Notes: generated from the letters alone by a model not told the origin. Shown: positions 8,450-17,462, counted from the first letter of the stretch. The stretch is DNA of 60,471 nucleotides from Lentisphaerota bacterium (GCA_016873655.1 VGWI01000006.1:1-60471), one strand, 5' to 3'. Made by a program: numbers and translations.

Positions 8450-9298
8450 TCAGACCTCCTGCCGCACCCCCCGCCCCGCGCGCAACGGCCGCCTGGCAAC
8501 AACAACGGTGTTCCAGCACATGAAACGCAGGGGCGGGATCAAACCAAGGAAGATGCGGTCAAGAAACCCCGCCACGGCAACACCGCACCTGTGCCTGTGA
8601 CCGTCCTTCAGAACCTTCTTCCAGTAACGCTCCTTTGAAGGATGCGCGCGTTCGACGAGGTAGAACCAGAGAAAGAGGTACAGCGCGAAAAACCACACTT
8701 CGCGATGGCGGATATACCCGAAATGCCGCCTGAACAGTTTCAGGTCACGCAGCCGGACCGGCCGCTCGTCAGGGCTGCGCATCGTTCCGGCAAGACGCCT
8801 GTAAACCTCGATCACCGGGTTGTAGGCGAGGGGCTCTATGAAGAACGCCATCCCGTCGTCGGCCATCACACGCGCCACCTCGGGAAGGGCAAGCGCCTTG
8901 TCGGCGTGATGGAGTATGCCGTTCCCGTAGACCAGGTCGAACGATGCGTCGGGGAAAGGCAGCTTCTCCGCCGGAGCGCGCAGGAATTCAACGCTCACGC
9001 CGCGAGCCTCGGCAAGACGCCGCCCGAGCGCCAGCATCCCTTCGCTTATGTCGGTTCCGCACACGCGCGCTCCGCGCGTCGCGAAATAGACGGCCGCCTC
9101 GCCGGCTCCGCAGCCGAGGTCGAGAATCCGTTTCCCGTCAAGGTTTCCGGCCTCCTTGAGACATATGCTGTTCTCGAAGGCGGTGTTGGCGGTGAAAGGT
9201 TCTTCCACGAGGAGGTCCGACAGCTCAAGCCGGCCTGCGGCGTTATCGTGGTAACGCTCCTCTCGCTCAAGCGCCGACGACCCGTTGGCAGATGTCAT
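8450..9298 (-). CDS. Class I SAM-dependent methyltransferase
   Basis: 282 residues. Motif I is LDLGCGAGEAA at about 59-69, followed by an acidic end of strand 2 (GTDIS) and a post-motif segment YGNGILHH, which defines a UbiE/COQ5-like Methyltransf_11 fold. The C-terminal third has a hydrophobic stretch (WFFALYLFLWFY) and basic residues, suggesting association with the membrane or a lipid substrate. It ends 4 nt before the start of the epimerase-SDR fusion, so the two form one transcription unit. The likely role is methylation of a lipid or glycan intermediate. Confidence 0.85.
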   Translation of the reverse strand: MTSANGSSALEREERYHDNAAGRLELSDLLVEEPFTANTAFENSICLKEAGNLDGKRILDLGCGAGEAAVYFATRGARVCGTDISEGMLALGRRLAEARGVSVEFLRAPAEKLPFPDASFDLVYGNGILHHADKALALPEVARVMADDGMAFFIEPLAYNPVIEVYRRLAGTMRSPDERPVRLRDLKLFRRHFGYIRHREVWFFALYLFLWFYLVERAHPSKERYWKKVLKDGHRHRCGVAVAGFLDRIFLGLIPPLRFMCWNTVVVARRPLRAGRGVRQEV

Positions 9299-9375
9299 AT
9301 CCGGATTCCCCGCCCGACCGATTGAGGCCGAAGCGTCCCATATTTCATGGACTGCGTCAAACCGCGGCGGCTACG

Positions 9376-10347
9376 ATGGCAGAGCTCACGCCGGTGCTGG
9401 GAAGCTGGGTGCACATGCAGGCCGACAACTCCATTTCATGCTGTATCTGCGGCTGCGGCGAACTGACCGCGGTTGGCAGGCACTACGTGCGCTGCAGCTC
9501 GTGCGGACATGAAACCAACGCCGGCGCCCCTGAAAGCGTGTCCATCACGAACGAACGGCTGGACCGGGCGGGTCTCTCGAGAACCACCGCACTGGACCGG
9601 TTCAAGCGCCGGGTGCTGAAACGCTGCGTCGCGGATAGTTCCTTTCTCCTTGATGTCGGCTCCGGTTCCGGGCGGTTCCTGTCCCGGAACAGGGACATGT
9701 TCAAAGGGGCGGCGGGTATTGAGATAGATCCCGCCAGCGTCGCCTTTTCTCGCGAAGTCCTCAGCCTGCTCGTGGCCGGCGATATTTCGGAACTGCCGGC
9801 GGAAGTCAGGATATCGGTTGCCACGTTCTGGCACTCGCTCGAGCACATGGGCATCGGCACGGCCGACCGCGTGTTGCGCGAAATCACCGTCCGCGGCGCG
9901 CCGACCCTGCGTGTCGTCGTCTCCGTGCCCGCGGCTGACTCGCGCCTCTTCCGGCTGTTCGGGGAACATGCTGCCTACTACGACCCGGCCACCCACGCCC
10001 ACCAGTTCACCGCGGCATCGCTGGATCTGCTGATGAGCCGCCACAGGCTTGCGCGCTGCCGTTGCTTCCACTCTTTCGCGTACGGGTGGTTCGGATGGCT
10101 CCAAAGCATGCTGAACAGCATAACCGGTCGGCACAACAGGCTCTACATGCGCATCAAGCGAAACGCGAACCGGTCTGAGAGGATGGGTGCCGGCGACGTG
10201 GGCGATATCCTGCTGGCCTGCCTGCTCCTGCCGGCTGCGGCGCTCGTCGGACTTCTCGACAGGGGAATGCGCGGGTCCGGCGGAGTCCTCACCGCGTGCT
10301 ACGCCCCGGCGCACGGCGAATCGGCGTCGGAGGAGTCGACGACATAG
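9376..10347 (+). CDS. Class I methyltransferase with N-terminal zinc-finger-like segment
   Basis: 323 residues from the ATG at 9376. The track start at 9292 would overlap the divergent methyltransferase and is rejected; ATG 9418 is also possible. A short CxxC...CxxC segment (CCICGC, then CSSCGHE) precedes the Rossmann domain, as in Methyltransf_23-type proteins that act on nucleotide sugars. Motif I is LLDVGSGSGRFL, then the acidic GIEID and the WHSLEHM segment typical of this subfamily. The C-terminus has a hydrophobic helix (LLACLLLPAAALVGLL). Sugar O- or C-methylation is inferred from context. Its 3' end overlaps the convergent glycosyltransferase by 49 nt. Confidence 0.82.
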   Translation: MAELTPVLGSWVHMQADNSISCCICGCGELTAVGRHYVRCSSCGHETNAGAPESVSITNERLDRAGLSRTTALDRFKRRVLKRCVADSSFLLDVGSGSGRFLSRNRDMFKGAAGIEIDPASVAFSREVLSLLVAGDISELPAEVRISVATFWHSLEHMGIGTADRVLREITVRGAPTLRVVVSVPAADSRLFRLFGEHAAYYDPATHAHQFTAASLDLLMSRHRLARCRCFHSFAYGWFGWLQSMLNSITGRHNRLYMRIKRNANRSERMGAGDVGDILLACLLLPAAALVGLLDRGMRGSGGVLTACYAPAHGESASEESTT

Positions 10348-11255
10348 AGCGGACGCCGCTTCGACTGCTCGAAGAGACGTCCTATGTACTCGCCGACAAC
10401 GCCGGTCATGACAATCTGAATTCCGCCCAGAAGCAAAACAAGAAGAAGCACGGCCGTGATGCCCGGCACGGTCATGTCAGTGAATAGCCGCAGGTAGAGC
10501 AACACCAGTCCACACAGCGTGGCAACGGCGAGAATACCGAATCCGAGGAAGACCGCTATCCGCAGCGGCGCGAACGAAAAAGACAATACCGCATCGAGAG
10601 CAAAGGCCGTCATCCTGCCCAGGGAAAACTTTGTCTCCCCGGCATAACGGAAATCGCGGTCGTAGAGGACGGGGCAAGACCTGAAACCTGTCCACGGAAC
10701 AAGCCCCCTTATGAACCGGTGCTGTTCGCGCATCTCCCGAAGCGTCTTGACGACGCGCCTGCTCAGAAGCCTGAAATCGCCGGTCCCGGGCGGGATGCGC
10801 ACGCCACACAGCTTGCCGAGCGCCCAGTAGAAGAAACGCGCCGAGGCCAATTTGAACCACGTCTCGCCGGCCCTTGTCCTGCGCGTGGCATAGACCACGT
10901 CGTAACCTTCCCGCGCCTTCGAGTAAAGCTCGGCGATAACTTCCGGCGGATCCTGCAGGTCGCCGTCAATCAGCGCAACGTAGTCGGCATCGGCATGGTC
11001 CAGCCCCGCTGTCAGGGCGGCCTGGTGCCCGAAATTGCGGGTAAGGCCTATGTGCCTGATGAAAGAATGCTCCGCGGAAGCGGCCGCAACGGCCTCGGCC
11101 GTACTGTCGGTGGAGCCGTCGTTGATGAACAGGACGCGCACGTCCGCATCCGCCTTCACCCGGTCTCTGAGAACGGCGGCCCTGCGAACGAACTCCGGCA
11201 CGCACTCCTGCTCGTTGAAGACCGGCACGATGATCTGGAGTATGTCCTGCTTCAT
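10299..11255 (-). CDS. Family 2 glycosyltransferase, DPM1/ArnC-like with C-terminal membrane helices
   Basis: 318 residues starting at ATG 11255 (MKQDILQIIVPVFNE); the track start ten codons upstream adds a non-family tail. The GT-A fold begins with IIVPVFNEQE and carries FINDGSTDST and the DxD-region LIDGDLQDPPE, which is typical of undecaprenyl-phosphate sugar transferases. Two membrane helices follow at about residues 225-295. Such enzymes move a sugar from a nucleotide donor to polyprenyl phosphate on the cytoplasmic face, supplying the GT-C-like membrane proteins in this cluster. Confidence 0.9.
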   Translation of the reverse strand: MKQDILQIIVPVFNEQECVPEFVRRAAVLRDRVKADADVRVLFINDGSTDSTAEAVAAASAEHSFIRHIGLTRNFGHQAALTAGLDHADADYVALIDGDLQDPPEVIAELYSKAREGYDVVYATRRTRAGETWFKLASARFFYWALGKLCGVRIPPGTGDFRLLSRRVVKTLREMREQHRFIRGLVPWTGFRSCPVLYDRDFRYAGETKFSLGRMTAFALDAVLSFSFAPLRIAVFLGFGILAVATLCGLVLLYLRLFTDMTVPGITAVLLLVLLLGGIQIVMTGVVGEYIGRLFEQSKRRPLYVVDSSDADSPCAGA

Positions 11256-11367
11256 CAGGCTTGTTCCCCGGCCGGCAACCGGCATCCGGACCGGCGTTGA
11301 CGCTCCCGAAACCCGCGGTTAGTATCCGGCAGCCTCGTAGTCAACGCAAACGCAAAACTGGAACCAC

Positions 11368-13050
11368 ATGCACGCTTCAGTCCCCGGCCAGTTGCCCTGC
11401 GAGGTCCGGCTTCACTCGCGCGGATGGCAAAGCGCCGGCGACGAATCGCTTCGCGTCAGTGTTGTCGGCCACGCATGGCTGGACGGCGTGTTTCTTCAGG
11501 GCAGGACCCTCGCGCGCCGCCTGACGGAACGCTTTCGACAAAATGGTTTCCCGCGCGATCTCACGTCAGTCGCCGCGGCGATGAACGGGTGTTTTGCCTT
11601 TGTCATCGAAACACCGGATGTGGTGCATGCCGCCACGGACCGCCTTCGTTCAGTTCCGCTGTTCTACGGCCGGGCAGCCGGACGTTCCCTGCTGAGCGAC
11701 TCCGCCGTGGCCGTACGCGCATTCACGGGCGACGCCGCGCCGGACCCGGTCGCCTTGGGGGAATTCCTTCTCACCGCGTACGTCACTGGAAACGAAACAT
11801 TCTTCCCCGCTGTCAAGCAGGTCAGGGCCGGGGAAGCCGTGATCTTCCGCGCTGAATCAGCCCCTGAAACCACACGCTATTACAGGTTCATCCCGGCAAA
11901 CCGGTCCGACACACCGCGCGGGGACTTCGTCGCGGCGCTTGAAGCCCTTCATGCGGATGTTTTCCGGCGGCTGCTTGCGTCAGCCGGAGACCGCCGGATA
12001 GTCCTCTCCCTCAGCGGAGGACGCGATTCGAGACTCATAGCCGCGATGCTGAAGAAGCTTGGCGCTAAGAATGTCCTCTGTTTTTCGTTCGGCAGACGGA
12101 ACAACTGGGAATCGCGCATCAGCCGGGAAGTCGCGCAACGGCTCGGATACCCCTGGCACTTCGTTCATTACACGTGGCGCAAGTGGCGACGCTGGCGCGA
12201 CTGCGGAGAACTGCGCAGATTCATGGAGTTCAGCGGCAACCTCTGCAGCCGGCCGCACTATCTCGACCTTGGCGCCCTGTTCGAAATGAAGGAAGAAGGC
12301 GTGCTGCACGAAGACGATCTCCTTGTGTCCGGGCATTCAGGCGATTTCCTCGCCGGAAGCCACATTCCTCCCGTGCTTGCCGCCGGCGGCGGGACATGCC
12401 CGGACAGGATCGCCGCAACCGTTCTCCGTAAGCACTACATCCAGTGGGCCTGGGGACGGGAAACATCCCCGGACTACGCCGTCATGGCAGGGCGGGCAGC
12501 GTCGCATTTCGAGGGAATGGATCTGCGCGACCGCGAGAGTGCGGTCGCGGCATATGAGTGCTGGGACTGCGAGGAACGGCAGGCCAAGTACATAGTCAAC
12601 AGCGTCCGCACCTTCGACTTCTGCGGTTTCGAGTGGCGGCTGCCGTTCTGGGACCACGGCCTGATGGACTTCTGGGCCGGCGTTCCGCTCGAGCTGCGCG
12701 TCAACAAGAAGCTCTACGATGGGATCCTAGATAACGGGCTCTTCCGTGAACTTGGGGTCGCCGGCTTCAGCAGGAACGCAATCCAGGAGATGCGGTCCCG
12801 TCCGCCTAACCGCCTTGCCGCAGCCGTTGTGGCGCTGGAGGAATTCCTCTCGGTACGGACGTTTCAGCTCACACGGGGCGAACTCGGCTGCTATACGCTT
12901 GCCGACCGCGTCGAGGCGTGGAAGATGTACAACTCCCGTTTCGGCAAGGGCGGCCGCTCACTGCCCTACATCACGCACGACATGCCGCTGGGGACGGCCG
13001 CTTACCTTGCCCTGGCGCTTCAGAGCGACGGCGACGCAAAGAAGGTATAG
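11368..13050 (+). CDS. Asparagine-synthetase-like protein with degenerate glutaminase domain
   Basis: 560 residues. The N-terminal domain (about 1-180) has the class II glutamine amidotransferase layout (MNGCFAF, DRLRSVPLFY), but residue 2 is His rather than the catalytic Cys, so glutamine hydrolysis is not expected. The C-terminal domain has the PP-loop SGGRDS at 216-221 (SGGLDS in standard AsnB), so ATP-dependent adenylation may persist. Homologues lacking Cys2 act as amide synthetases, for example in lasso peptides, beta-lactams and some exopolysaccharide loci. With glycan genes around it, amidation of a sugar acid or attachment of an amine is plausible. The start has GGA 5 nt upstream. 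Confidence 0.85.
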   Translation: MHASVPGQLPCEVRLHSRGWQSAGDESLRVSVVGHAWLDGVFLQGRTLARRLTERFRQNGFPRDLTSVAAAMNGCFAFVIETPDVVHAATDRLRSVPLFYGRAAGRSLLSDSAVAVRAFTGDAAPDPVALGEFLLTAYVTGNETFFPAVKQVRAGEAVIFRAESAPETTRYYRFIPANRSDTPRGDFVAALEALHADVFRRLLASAGDRRIVLSLSGGRDSRLIAAMLKKLGAKNVLCFSFGRRNNWESRISREVAQRLGYPWHFVHYTWRKWRRWRDCGELRRFMEFSGNLCSRPHYLDLGALFEMKEEGVLHEDDLLVSGHSGDFLAGSHIPPVLAAGGGTCPDRIAATVLRKHYIQWAWGRETSPDYAVMAGRAASHFEGMDLRDRESAVAAYECWDCEERQAKYIVNSVRTFDFCGFEWRLPFWDHGLMDFWAGVPLELRVNKKLYDGILDNGLFRELGVAGFSRNAIQEMRSRPPNRLAAAVVALEEFLSVRTFQLTRGELGCYTLADRVEAWKMYNSRFGKGGRSLPYITHDMPLGTAAYLALALQSDGDAKKV

Positions 13051-13080
13051 AGCTTCAGAACCGTTGAGGGAGTACCTGTC

Positions 13081-13103
13081 TTGCGTCCGGTGGGAGGACG
13101 TAA
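13081..13103. other. Imperfect hairpin between convergent genes
   Basis: TTGCGTCC and GGACGTAA are separated by 7 nt and pair with one mismatch (a G-U pair in RNA). It lies 30 nt past the stop of the asparagine-synthetase-like gene and just before the HAD remnant. No clear U-run follows on either strand, so a role as a bidirectional terminator is only possible. Confidence 0.3.
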
Positions 13104-13111
13104 AACGACCG

Positions 13112-13440
13112 TCATCCCGCACTCCCAGGGACCACCGGCGTGTGGGCCGGGACCGAGCCCGGCAATGGCGAACAGCCCAGCTTCCGAACAAGTTCGACGG
13201 TCAGCGCGTTGAGGTCGGCGATGACCGCAGTGGCTTTGGAAAAGTCGTTGCTCCGAGTGTGTTCGTTCGGTATCGCGACGCTTCTCATTCCGGCAGCATG
13301 CGCGGCGAGGATCCCCTTCTCAGCATCCTCCACCACCAGGCACTCTGAGGGCGGCACACCCAGCGCCGACGCAGCCGCGAGGAAGATGTCGGGGAACGGC
13401 TTCACCCTCAACACGTCGTTTCTCGTGACGATGCAGTGCC
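13112..13440 (-). pseudogene. C-terminal remnant of a HAD-family phosphatase (beta-phosphoglucomutase-like)
   Basis: The frame read leftward from about 13440 gives IVTRND, KPFPDIF and VVEDAEKGILAAHAAGM, the C-terminal HAD motifs III and IV: the Lys before PDIF and the ED that binds Mg2+. The frame is closed upstream by TGA at about 13445, and no N-terminal DxDx(T/V) motif I or cap domain exists, because the ATP-grasp gene ends at 13465. About 110 residues of a normally 210-230 residue enzyme remain. It cannot be a functional phosphatase by itself. It could be a decayed gene or a recombination scar at the edge of an inserted operon. Confidence 0.75.
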
Positions 13441-13464
13441 ATGATCACGCCGCACACCCCGCCG

Positions 13465-14613
13465 CTACCTTCTGGAGCGAAGACTCTTCCTGTGCCGGAA
13501 GGCATACACCGCCTGGACAATGGCCGGCGCCGGATCGCTTAAAGAAAGACTCCTGTGCACAGCCGGATTGACAAACATGCCAGCCCACTGAGCCATCTCC
13601 TTCAGCGGATGCGGACCATTCACGGCTCTCAGCAGATCGAAGTCCGGCCACCAGAATCTTGTTCCTTGCGCAGCCTCGCAAGGCGTGGGGGGACGACCAA
13701 GAGCCTGCATGACATGGTAGTATGGGATCTCGCATCCAGCCGCTATCCCAAGCTCAAGCGATCCCCAGTACTTCGGGTTCACCTCCATCAGGTAGAGTTT
13801 TCCGTTCCGTTCGTGTTCCTTGAACTCCACCATCGCGACACCGTGCCACTGCAGCGCATCCAGCAGTCTCTTCCCATGCTCGCGGAGATCTTCCCGCCTG
13901 CATACGGCCGCATAGGTGCTGGCGCCGCCGGAACGCGGATACATCCTGAGCCGCCGGTGCATGTAGGACACCACAAGTCTGCCTTCCCAATACAATGCGA
14001 AGAAGCCATATCCGTTGGAGCCGGGCACATATTCCTGGACTATGGGCGGACCTTCGCCTTTCCTTACACGTTTCGATATGCGCACAACGGCTGCATCCAA
14101 CTCGTCTCTGTCCAATGCGTAGGCGACGGAATCAAATGCTTCGCGAGCCTTTACCACGACGGGATAGTCGTTCACCGAGTCCAGAGCTTCTTTTGTCGTG
14201 GCTTCAAGCGTCCATGGCACATGGAGCCCGATTTCCCTTGCAAGCTCCGCGGTCCTTCCCTTGTCCGCGGCAAGCGAGAACTTGTCGAAGTCAACCACCG
14301 GCACCTTCGCATAACGCGACAGGCGTTCGCGGAACCTTGATGCCAGCCTGTGAGCAGTGAGGCCGACCGGAAGGAAAACATCAAACGACTCTTTCTCCAG
14401 CACGCCGGCGATATCTTCGACGAACGCCTCGGCATCGTCAATCGGCGCCGTACTGAACGTGCCTCGGCACCATCGTGATGAACCGGCAAGAGTCCGGCCA
14501 GGGTCGGGAGAAGCGACAAACACATCCATCCCGCGCCGCCCAAGACAACGCACTATGCCCAGGGCGTGCTTGTAGCTGGGGTCCGTTACCAGCACCCTGA
14601 TGCGCCCGTTCAC
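13465..14613 (-). CDS. ATP-grasp ligase-like protein
   Basis: 382 residues from GTG 14613, which overlaps the TGA of the PHP gene by 4 nt (GTGA); the track's 61-residue extension lies inside that gene. The N-terminal Rossmann-like pre-ATP-grasp domain starts IRVLVTDPS. The ATP-grasp domain has PVVVKAREA, the hinge QEYVPGSNGYG and the Mg-binding MEVNPKYWGSLELG near residue 290. The fold is that of carboxylate-amine ligases and of carbamoyl-phosphate-synthase-like enzymes. In this operon it may form an amide or ester on a sugar acid or lipid. Base composition is visibly less GC-rich than in the flanking genes. Substrate unknown. Confidence 0.85.
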   Translation of the reverse strand: MNGRIRVLVTDPSYKHALGIVRCLGRRGMDVFVASPDPGRTLAGSSRWCRGTFSTAPIDDAEAFVEDIAGVLEKESFDVFLPVGLTAHRLASRFRERLSRYAKVPVVDFDKFSLAADKGRTAELAREIGLHVPWTLEATTKEALDSVNDYPVVVKAREAFDSVAYALDRDELDAAVVRISKRVRKGEGPPIVQEYVPGSNGYGFFALYWEGRLVVSYMHRRLRMYPRSGGASTYAAVCRREDLREHGKRLLDALQWHGVAMVEFKEHERNGKLYLMEVNPKYWGSLELGIAAGCEIPYYHVMQALGRPPTPCEAAQGTRFWWPDFDLLRAVNGPHPLKEMAQWAGMFVNPAVHRSLSLSDPAPAIVQAVYAFRHRKSLRSRR

Positions 14614-15281
14614 TTTGCAGTCCCCTTCGCCGCCGCTTCTGGAACATGCCGCATGCCGGCAAACGCACGCACCGCCTTCCAGAGCTGGCTGGCGATGATG
14701 TTTCCCCTCCCGGTCTTGCCGCAGTTCCACGTCAACTCCCCGCGCCTGAATGCGTCCAGCGACTCGAACTCCAGCACCGCGTTCCCGAGCTCCCATGGCA
14801 GATGGGCGTCCGCGCCGGCAATCGGCTTGAGGCCCAGTTCCCCGGCAAGGAGCGCGGCCATCCTGTCCTGACCGGCGCTCGTCCTGCCGTTAGCCACTTC
14901 AATGAAATCGCACGCGGCAATCCACGACCTGTCAGCCAGGTCGTGCGCGGAGAACGGGTGCGGAAGCACCGCGAGCCCCCCGCGCGCGTGTATCTTCTCT
15001 ATAAGCAGTCCCGGCTCTTCGTTGAAATCTTCCTCCATCTCTTCCACAAAAACGGCAACCAGGTCTCCGCGCGGGGTCTTGTATTCGACCCCCGGCACCA
15101 CCGTAACCGGAAGCCGCTCCGCACGCGCCGCATCGCGCGCCGCCAGTGCGCCGCGTATGGCGTCGTGATCGGTTATGAAGACGCAGTCCACCCCGTTCCG
15201 GGCACACCAGCGCACAGCGCCCGCCGGCGATATCGCGCCGTCAGGAGAACTCGTGGTGTGTACGTGGAATACGGCCTTCAT
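14610..15281 (-). CDS. PHP-domain metal-dependent phosphoesterase
   Basis: 223 residues starting at ATG 15281, which shares ATGA with the stop of the deacetylase-like gene; the track start is 11 codons too long. The PHP motifs are present in order: FHVHTTSSPDG at 5-15, TDHDA at 37-41, VVPGVEY, LPHPF and the closing DAHLPWE. These bind a tri-metal centre. Related proteins (TrpH/YciV type) hydrolyse phosphate esters such as pAp or oligonucleotide ends, and PHP phosphatases also occur in glycan clusters as tyrosine phosphatases. The C-terminal 45 residues are basic. It is coupled on both sides by 4-nt overlaps. Confidence 0.88.
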   Translation of the reverse strand: MKAVFHVHTTSSPDGAISPAGAVRWCARNGVDCVFITDHDAIRGALAARDAARAERLPVTVVPGVEYKTPRGDLVAVFVEEMEEDFNEEPGLLIEKIHARGGLAVLPHPFSAHDLADRSWIAACDFIEVANGRTSAGQDRMAALLAGELGLKPIAGADAHLPWELGNAVLEFESLDAFRRGELTWNCGKTGRGNIIASQLWKAVRAFAGMRHVPEAAAKGTAK

Positions 15282-16060
15282 CGGGTCAACCTTTTCGTTT
15301 CTTCGAGCACCCACAGGGCGTATTCACGATAGCGCGGCAGTGTTGGCGACAACGATCTCTGGTGCAGGTCTACAGTCACACCCAGCCCCTGTCGCGCGGC
15401 TTCAGCGAATATCCGTGCGGTTTCAAGCCTGGCCGATTCCATCATCCGCGCGGCCGGAGCCCTGTTCTTCACCGCGTCAACAAACTCGCCGTCCATGATG
15501 TTCACCGGCCGCTCGAAGTCGCCGTCGCCGAAGAAACGGTCGGATGCCAGGATGCTGGAATCAAAGAGGAAAAGCCCACTGCACGCGACAGGGTCAAACC
15601 CGGCTCCGGCAAGGTAGTGCATCCTGAGCGGAACAGGGCCTTCTATCCCGTAGACTTCCCTGAACTCCGCGAGTTCGACCGCAAGCCCGGCCGGGTCATC
15701 GCGGCACTGGGAATGCAGGCCGATTGCACAACCCGCTTTCTTCAGCATGTCCACAACCTGCCGCGCCCGGGCAGGTGTATACGCAATGCCGCGGCCGCGG
15801 CGGCACGCGACGAACCAGGTGGAGCGGATACCCAGCGCCTTCTCGCGTTCCAGCCATTCAGGCACGCAGAACCAGGCATCCCTGCCGCCCAGAGCACTTC
15901 GCGACATCAGGAACATCGCCCTCAACCATTCGCGCGGCGACAGCGATCTCCGGGCAAGGCCGATGCAACAAAGTCCCGCAAAGCGGACGAGGCCTCCGTC
16001 GGCGATGTGATCCCGGAAGCCGAGGTGGTCCACGTCGTGAGTTATCTCTATCCTGAACAT
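15278..16060 (-). CDS. Polysaccharide-deacetylase-like protein (NodB fold)
   Basis: 260 residues from ATG 16060 (MFRIEITHDVDHLG). The metal-binding Asp pair of NodB-type deacetylases appears here as THDVDH at 7-12. RSTWFVA and AIGLHSQ match the later strand and metal-histidine motifs. The C-terminal VTVDLHQRS could carry another catalytic His. There is no signal peptide, so it would act on a cytoplasmic glycan or lipid-linked intermediate. The gene lies 5 bp after the flippase stop and overlaps the PHP gene. The NodB fold is likely; the exact reaction is unproven because some motif residues differ from classical members. Confidence 0.7.
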   Translation of the reverse strand: MFRIEITHDVDHLGFRDHIADGGLVRFAGLCCIGLARRSLSPREWLRAMFLMSRSALGGRDAWFCVPEWLEREKALGIRSTWFVACRRGRGIAYTPARARQVVDMLKKAGCAIGLHSQCRDDPAGLAVELAEFREVYGIEGPVPLRMHYLAGAGFDPVACSGLFLFDSSILASDRFFGDGDFERPVNIMDGEFVDAVKNRAPAARMMESARLETARIFAEAARQGLGVTVDLHQRSLSPTLPRYREYALWVLEETKRLTR

Positions 16061-16065
16061 TCCAG

Positions 16066-17433
16066 TCAACCCCCGGCCGCCGCGCAAGCCCGTGCGCCCG
16101 CACGCAGACGCAGGCTTTCCACCGCTATGCCGGCCGCGATTGCTCCGCGCGCAAGAAGTATCAGCGCCACGACGAACGACAGGTCAGGTCTGACAGCCGC
16201 ATCAACCGCCCGCCACGCGGCGCCGGGCAGCCACGGCTTGAAGAACCCCCACCCCATAAGGCAGTAGAGCAGCGCCACCTCACCCACCATAACCGGCACG
16301 TAGTACTTCAGGAACCCGAACCTCCGGCAGGCCGCCTCGTGAAACCCGTGCAGTATCGCGAGCGATCTCAGCGCGCTCGAGAGTCCCAGCAGCCACACGT
16401 AGGGGGCGTAGCCGGCATATGCGCGCCAGGGGCCGTAGAGATCCAGCAACGGCCGGGCGGCCAGGCCAAGAACAAGGGCCGCGCCGATCGACACGACCGC
16501 CGTTCCAGCGAGCGCCTGGCCGTGCAGGCCGGAAGTTGATTCGCCGCGCTCATGACGGTCGGACACCATGGGAAACAGAAACGGCATCAGCGCAGAACAG
16601 ACAAAGGCCGGCATGTTGCCGAACATCGAGACTATGTAGAACGCAGCCGAGTCCGCTTCCGGCAGGCGTTGCCTGACTATCCAAGGCTCGATCACGCCCT
16701 GCGCACTGGTTAGGAGCATCATCACGCCGACTGGGACCAGGTACTTCCACATTGCCCGCAGGTCGGCGGTATAGCTCTCGAAGGGCACGGCAGCGCTCTT
16801 CCGCCCCAGCCCCCAGACCAGGGCCAGAACCATCACCGCCATGCCGCCGGCCTGCGCCGCGAAGTAACCGGTCACCTGCAAACCGCGCAGAAGCAGCAGG
16901 CAGAGGACGAGCCTCGCCACCGGGCCGGCAAGAGTGCCGAACGTGAGGCGGTAGTATTTTCCGGTGCCCTGGACCGCCGTCAGCGCCACACCCGACCAGC
17001 AGCTTGCTACGGCAACCGCGCCGACCATCCACATCACCGCCGGATCGGTCAGCTTCAGACGGTGCATGATGAAACCGCGGCCCGTCAGCAGGACGAGCGC
17101 CGTCAGAACCGACAGCCCGACGGAAAACAGGAACATGTCCCGCATGACCCGCCTTATCTTGCCGGTCTCGCCCCGCGCCCTGAAGATGGTCAGGTATTTC
17201 AGCAACGCCTGCAGCACGACGGAAAGAGGAATGACCAGCAGGGCAGGGATGTTCGAAAGCGGCAGAACGGCGCCCAGTTTCGATCCGTCTATCGCCGCAG
17301 GCACAAGGATCATGCCTATGTAGAAGTTGATCCCGTCACCAAGCCGCGAGACAAGAAACTGCAGCCCGCCGTGCCACCACAGCGGGCCTATCCGCATTCG
17401 AAGATCGCGCAACCGGTTCAGAACGGAGCCCAC
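16066..17433 (-). CDS. Polysaccharide flippase-like membrane protein (MOP superfamily, Wzx-type)
   Basis: 455 residues with about 12-14 predicted membrane helices, no large soluble domain and a conserved N-terminal GDGINFYIGM-like opening helix. The start is GTG 17433, because GGAGG lies 7 nt upstream; the track start at 17451 lacks such a site. Members flip polyprenyl-linked oligosaccharides across the inner membrane. It is the first gene of a four-gene leftward operon with the deacetylase-like, PHP and ATP-grasp genes, and this supports a glycan-export role. Confidence 0.85.
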   Translation of the reverse strand: MGSVLNRLRDLRMRIGPLWWHGGLQFLVSRLGDGINFYIGMILVPAAIDGSKLGAVLPLSNIPALLVIPLSVVLQALLKYLTIFRARGETGKIRRVMRDMFLFSVGLSVLTALVLLTGRGFIMHRLKLTDPAVMWMVGAVAVASCWSGVALTAVQGTGKYYRLTFGTLAGPVARLVLCLLLLRGLQVTGYFAAQAGGMAVMVLALVWGLGRKSAAVPFESYTADLRAMWKYLVPVGVMMLLTSAQGVIEPWIVRQRLPEADSAAFYIVSMFGNMPAFVCSALMPFLFPMVSDRHERGESTSGLHGQALAGTAVVSIGAALVLGLAARPLLDLYGPWRAYAGYAPYVWLLGLSSALRSLAILHGFHEAACRRFGFLKYYVPVMVGEVALLYCLMGWGFFKPWLPGAAWRAVDAAVRPDLSFVVALILLARGAIAAGIAVESLRLRAGARACAAAGG

Positions 17434-17462
17434 GCCCTCACCTCCGCGCACGGGAGTCGTCC

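Noticed and set aside
5420-14613. RiPP (lasso or other peptide) biosynthesis from SPASM radical SAM, AsnB-like and ATP-grasp genes
   Set aside because: No precursor peptide ORF, PqqD-like recognition domain, transglutaminase-like peptidase or peptide exporter is visible; the context is glycan assembly.
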